Shown here: in pieces, positions 6,285 to 8,542 of the stretch
How the letters are laid out: every line of letters starts with the position of its first letter
Numbering within the stretch: position 1 is the first letter of the stretch
Assembly (NCBI GenBank): GCA_937897245.1
Contig: CALCBO010000020.1
Coordinates: 1 to 8,542 of the forward strand
Reading direction: 5' to 3'
Length of the DNA stretch: 8,542 nucleotides
DNA from: an uncultured Caryophanales bacterium
GTDB lineage: Bacteria; Bacillota_I; Bacilli_A; RF39; UBA660
Notes under the pieces: generated by a model
The model's database searches: none
What the model was told of the DNA's origin: nothing
The model's input: the letters and a program-made list of their open reading frames with translations, nothing else
Translations under genes and position numbers: made by a program

Positions 6285-6371
6285 TGGTGCTCCCATCCGG
6301 ACTTGAACCGGAACTCTATCACTAGAAGCAGATTTTGAGTCTGCCGCGTCTACCAATTCCGCCATGGAAGC
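6285..6371 (-). tRNA. tRNA-Leu (anticodon CAA)
   Basis: The 87-base minus-strand sequence folds as a class II tRNA. The acceptor arms GCTTCCA and TGGGAGC pair over seven positions with one G-T. The D-arm segment is GGCGGAATTGGTAGACGC. The anticodon stem GCAGA/TCTGC encloses CTCAAAA, giving anticodon CAA for the TTG codon. The variable arm is long, as expected for Leu, and the T-arm has CCGGTTCAAGTCCGG. The discriminator base is A, and CCA is encoded in the gene. No duplicate of its 3' end is seen in the window, so there is no sign of an integration site. Confidence 0.96.
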
Positions 6372-6383
6372 GAATACAAAAAG

Positions 6384-6413
6384 ATTATAACATATTATTT
6401 TATAATCTTTCAA
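6384..6413 (-). promoter_or_regulatory. Promoter of tRNA-Leu
   Basis: On the minus strand TTGAAA (6413-6408), an 18-base spacer and a perfect TATAAT (6389-6384) with TGT before it as an extended -10. Transcription would start about six bases before the tRNA 5' end. Confidence 0.78.
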
Positions 6414-6444
6414 CATTTTTTATATTTTTCCTGTTTATAATTAT

Positions 6445-6475
6445 AGTAACTCTATACTAATTCTCCAGAGTTACT
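6445..6475 (-). other. Inverted repeat over the stop codon of the 544-aa gene
   Basis: AGTAACTCT (6445-6453) and AGAGTTACT (6467-6475) form a perfect 9-bp stem with a 13-base loop, and the TAG stop lies at its base. On the minus strand what follows is A-rich rather than a T-run, so it is not a classical terminator. It may protect the 3' end of the mRNA. Confidence 0.4.
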
Positions 6476-8086
6476 CTCTCTATCATCTACAATCTTCTTC
6501 ATATTACATAATACTTCAATATCATGCAAAGTAATACTAGAAAGTTCAATATTTTGTATTAAATTAATAAACTTAACACTATCCATTGTAGAATCTATAT
6601 TATCTCTATCAATCATCTCACTAGTAACAACCAAATTAAGTAATTTATACTTCTCCGCTACTACAGAAACAATATCATATTCAGCAAATACATTAGTCTT
6701 TCGTAAAATACCATTATTAGGATTAAAAATAAATCTAAAATACTCATTAATATTTTCTTCTAAAGTAAATTCTTCAAACTTCTCTTCTTTTTTGAAACAC
6801 TTTTCTAAAAAAGAAAATGAAGTCAAACCACATATAAACAAATCATATATACTAGCTGATTCCAATAATTGACTTAATTGATTATTAATCTCTAAATCTC
6901 TTAATTCCTCATATAAAGTATTCAATTTTTGAATTTGTTCATTCATTTTTAACATAGCATCTTTAATCTTAAGTTCATTCTTTTTAGCAAACAATCCAAT
7001 CCCACTGGCTTTCAAAAAACTCTTATAAATACTTAAACGTTTCTTCTCTTCTTTATCAATTTCTTTTTTCTTAGAAGCGTATTGTCCTTTAACAGAATCT
7101 TTGTCTTTATAACGTTTTAATAAATCTTTTAAAATAAATTCATAAGAATAATATTTCTTTAATTCATTTAAAGTAAGATATAACCCCATAACAGCAGAAT
7201 TATAATTCATTTTAGCTTCATCACTTAACTCTGCATAATTATTATCATAAGCAAACATATCATAATTCTTATTACGTGCCATAGACCCTTCCACGTAGTC
7301 AGCAATTTTCTTTTCTCCACTAGTAAATATACTACTATTATAATAAGGATCTATAGCTATCTCTCTACCTGTTTTAGTTCTAACTTCAGCATACATTTCA
7401 ATAACATCTTTATCACCAATATTATATTCTAAAAATTTCTTTTCTTTCATTTTTAATATATATTGATCTAACTCTTTTGTATATTTTTCTATAATATTTT
7501 GTAAATTCATCTTTAAATGTAAAATAATATCTGGACATCTAAAGTATACTTTTTCAAATACAACTTTCATCTCATCTAATGAAGAATTACTGAGAAAAGA
7601 ATTCATATATTGCTCAGTAAACATACTATAAGAAAAATCCTCTATAGTTAAATTAATTCCTAAATCAGCAAATTTCTTAATAAATTTACTTATAACATTA
7701 TTTATCTCTTCTAATGAAGCATCTTCAGTAATATCTGATACTATAAAATCTATCTTTAATTTAAAACTACTTGATATATTAGAATTTAATTTAACTAATT
7801 CTAATAATTGCCCTACTCTTTTATTATCTTCATCATATTCTAAAGTTCTATCTGGTGGAGTTAACTGTTTAACTCTCTGTACCATTTCATTTTCTATTTC
7901 TATTCTATAACGATCAAATAAAGTACGCTGACGATTAACATATTCGTTTCTATCATTTACTGCTTTTTCATGAAACTTTTGCTTTGAACGTTTAGTACCA
8001 TCTTCAATTTCTAATGGGAAATTTTCAATATGATTTTTATTTATTTCTATTTTCTTTATAATCATATTATCATCTAAGCTACTCAT
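6452..8086 (-). CDS. Hypothetical 544-aa helical protein
   Basis: This is a large, soluble, mostly helical protein without signal peptide or membrane segments, so it is probably cytosolic. The family is not recognised. The N-terminal 80 residues are highly charged (TKRSKQKFHEKAVNDRNEYVN). A middle region includes IEDFSYSMFTEQYMNSF and ECPD-like RCPDIILHLKMN. KKEIDKEEKKRLSIYKSF and a following K/E/L-rich stretch look like a coiled coil. The start is placed at 8086 because a GGGGGTGAT ribosome site precedes it. A frame extending to 8152 would run through the overlapping 58-aa gene and lose that site. The stop codon of the small gene overlaps the first codons, so translation is probably coupled. 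The stop is TAG. Its only clear partner is the small acidic ORF. Confidence 0.8.
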   Translation of the reverse strand: MSSLDDNMIIKKIEINKNHIENFPLEIEDGTKRSKQKFHEKAVNDRNEYVNRQRTLFDRYRIEIENEMVQRVKQLTPPDRTLEYDEDNKRVGQLLELVKLNSNISSSFKLKIDFIVSDITEDASLEEINNVISKFIKKFADLGINLTIEDFSYSMFTEQYMNSFLSNSSLDEMKVVFEKVYFRCPDIILHLKMNLQNIIEKYTKELDQYILKMKEKKFLEYNIGDKDVIEMYAEVRTKTGREIAIDPYYNSSIFTSGEKKIADYVEGSMARNKNYDMFAYDNNYAELSDEAKMNYNSAVMGLYLTLNELKKYYSYEFILKDLLKRYKDKDSVKGQYASKKKEIDKEEKKRLSIYKSFLKASGIGLFAKKNELKIKDAMLKMNEQIQKLNTLYEELRDLEINNQLSQLLESASIYDLFICGLTSFSFLEKCFKKEEKFEEFTLEENINEYFRFIFNPNNGILRKTNVFAEYDIVSVVAEKYKLLNLVVTSEMIDRDNIDSTMDSVKFINLIQNIELSSITLHDIEVLCNMKKIVDDRESNSGELV

Positions 8087-8255
8087 CTTTATCACCCCCA
8101 TCTTGTTCAGTATTTTCTTCTTCTGTATTTTCTGTATCTTCTTGTTCAACAATTATTTGTTTACTTAAATAGTCCAAATGCTCTACTACTTTAGAATAAA
8201 TTGTTAATAAATCTTCATTACTTATACTATTAATATCTATTATTTTATCTTCCAT
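8079..8255 (-). CDS. Small acidic 58-aa protein, translationally coupled to the 544-aa gene
   Basis: A GGGGTGAG site precedes the ATG at 8255-8253. Residues 1-36 look helical (MEDKIIDINSISNEDLLTIY, HLDYLSKQII). The rest is acidic and low in complexity (EDTENTEEENTEQD), ending DGGDKDE and TAG. The stop shares bases with the next gene's start region: the ATG at 8086 lies inside its last codons. The DGGDKD codons also supply the ribosome site of the next gene. The length and layout suggest a partner protein of the 544-aa product. No known family is recognised. Confidence 0.72.
   Translation of the reverse strand: MEDKIIDINSISNEDLLTIYSKVVEHLDYLSKQIIVEQEDTENTEEENTEQDGGDKDE
8091..8099 (-). promoter_or_regulatory. 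Ribosome binding site deciding the start of the 544-aa gene
   Basis: GGGGGTGAT on the minus strand, four bases before the ATG at 8086, lies within the end of the 58-aa gene. Confidence 0.65.
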
Positions 8256-8275
8256 AATCTCACCCCAAAAATATT

Positions 8276-8303
8276 AAAAGGTCTTCTTCTGAAGACCCCT
8301 TTT
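8276..8303 (-). terminator. Terminator after the surface-protein gene
   Basis: A perfect GGTCTTC/GAAGACC stem (8280-8286 with 8291-8297) has a 4-base loop. On the minus strand TTTTAATATTTTT follows. It is the most GC-rich hairpin in the window. It ends only about 20 bases before the start of the 58-aa gene, so it may also act as an attenuator for that gene. Confidence 0.8.
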
Positions 8304-8306
8304 ATT

Positions 8307-8335
8307 AGTTTGTTTTATATTATGAACCAGCATTA
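8307..8335 (-). promoter_or_regulatory. Possible promoter ahead of the terminator hairpin
   Basis: On the minus strand TTGATG is followed after 17 bases by TATAAA, at the very end of the surface-protein coding sequence. A transcript from it would contain the whole hairpin at 8276-8303 in its leader, before the 58-aa gene. Part of it is coding sequence, so it may be chance. Confidence 0.35.
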
Positions 8336-8355
8336 GCATCAATCCTGAATTGTCA
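8320..8355 (-). other. In-frame TGA followed by 10 sense codons and TAA
   Basis: The TGA at 8355-8353 is followed in frame by QFRIDANAGS and TAA (8322-8320). If TGA were Trp, the C-terminus would read LTYNWQFRIDA, a regular alternating beta strand. This could be a recent nonsense change, occasional readthrough or the true stop. Confidence 0.5.
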
Positions 8356-8542
8356 GTTATATGTTAATTGTCCTCCAGAAGCACGATCTTCACAGTCAAC
8401 ATCTTGTCCTTCAATCCACATATAAATACGTACTTTAGTAACTCCTTCAGCAACATCAAAAGCATTTAAATATGTTGAACTAGGAATACCAGCAGCTACA
8501 CTACCAACAGTAGTAACATCTCCAAAATAAGTTGTACTAGAA
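8353..8542 (-). CDS. Secreted surface protein, C-terminal fragment (partial)
   Basis: The frame enters from the right edge (first full codon at 8541) and codes for 62 residues up to a TGA at 8353. It reads VAEGVTKVRIYMWIEGQDVDC (about 30-50) and then ASGGQLTYN. The block VRIYxWIEGxDxDC, then GG plus an alternating strand, resembles the C-terminus of a beta-sandwich family of secreted proteins of gut Firmicutes that often accompany SipW-type peptidases. That resemblance is from memory. No sorting motif or membrane anchor follows. The N-terminus, and so any signal peptide, is outside the window. In standard code it ends at 8353; with readthrough it ends at 8320. Confidence 0.62.
   Translation of the reverse strand, partial: SSTTYFGDVTTVGSVAAGIPSSTYLNAFDVAEGVTKVRIYMWIEGQDVDCEDRASGGQLTYN

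Noticed and set aside
6285..6371. tRNA-Leu as a mobile-element attachment site
   Set aside because: No integrase gene and no second copy of the tRNA 3' end are seen in the window.
6445..6475. Terminator of the 544-aa gene
   Set aside because: The 9-bp stem is good, but no T-run follows on the minus strand. It is listed only as an inverted repeat.
8087..8152. Longer start for the 544-aa protein at 8152
   Set aside because: It would lie in another frame within the 58-aa gene and has no clear ribosome site. The ATG at 8086 has GGGGGTGAT.
8353..8355. Selenocysteine at the TGA
   Set aside because: There is no hairpin directly after the codon. The nearest one is about 50 bases on and is a terminator, and the protein family has no redox motif.
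1..8542. Whole-genome use of TGA as Trp (code 4)
   Set aside because: All 11 clear Trp codons are TGG, including conserved ones in the methyltransferase and sortase. TGA-as-Trp genomes mostly use TGA. A single in-frame TGA is not enough.
1..8542. CRISPR arrays or insertion sequences
   Set aside because: No regularly spaced direct repeats, transposase motifs or terminal inverted repeats were found on either strand.

Overview
The window is a strongly AT-rich stretch of a low-GC Gram-positive genome, probably an uncultured gut Bacilli/Erysipelotrichia- or Mollicutes-like lineage. This assignment is an inference. It rests on the base composition, AGGAGG-type ribosome sites, sigA-like promoters, a class B sortase and a lipoprotein signal. 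Every gene I can support is on the minus strand, so transcription runs from the high coordinates to the low ones.

From the right end, in transcription order: (i) the C-terminus of a secreted surface protein, with an in-frame TGA eleven codons before its TAA stop, then a strong hairpin terminator. (ii) A 58-aa acidic ORF overlapping the start of a 544-aa soluble protein of unknown function. (iii) tRNA-Leu(CAA) with its own promoter and terminator. (iv) A pilus-like surface locus. It holds a 341-aa pilin-like protein ending in SSPTG plus a membrane anchor and charged tail, then a terminator overlapped by a new promoter. After that come a signal-peptidase-I-like protein lacking its catalytic lysine, a class B sortase with two membrane segments, and a second, SipW-like signal-peptidase homologue that seems to lack both catalytic residues and carries a long charged tail. 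(v) An unknown 98-aa protein, a five-pass membrane protein with a C-terminal domain recalling lysozyme/transglycosylase motifs, and a lipoprotein with repeated beta-strand units. (vi) The N-terminal 87 residues of a class I SAM-dependent methyltransferase, running off the left edge.

The most interesting part is the pilus-like locus at about 2611-6233. In Streptococcus pyogenes FCT regions a class B sortase polymerises pilins bearing xxPTG motifs and needs a signal-peptidase-like protein (SipA/LepA) with lost catalytic residues. The same logic appears here in a different lineage, with two degenerate signal-peptidase homologues instead of one. The pilin and assembly genes share an extended -10 element but are separated by a terminator, which fits high pilin and low machinery expression.

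A second notable point is codon use. None of the nine other visible stop codons is TGA (4 TAA, 5 TAG), and the only in-frame TGA lies where Trp would continue a family-like C-terminal strand. All 11 clear Trp codons are TGG, so wholesale TGA=Trp recoding is not supported.
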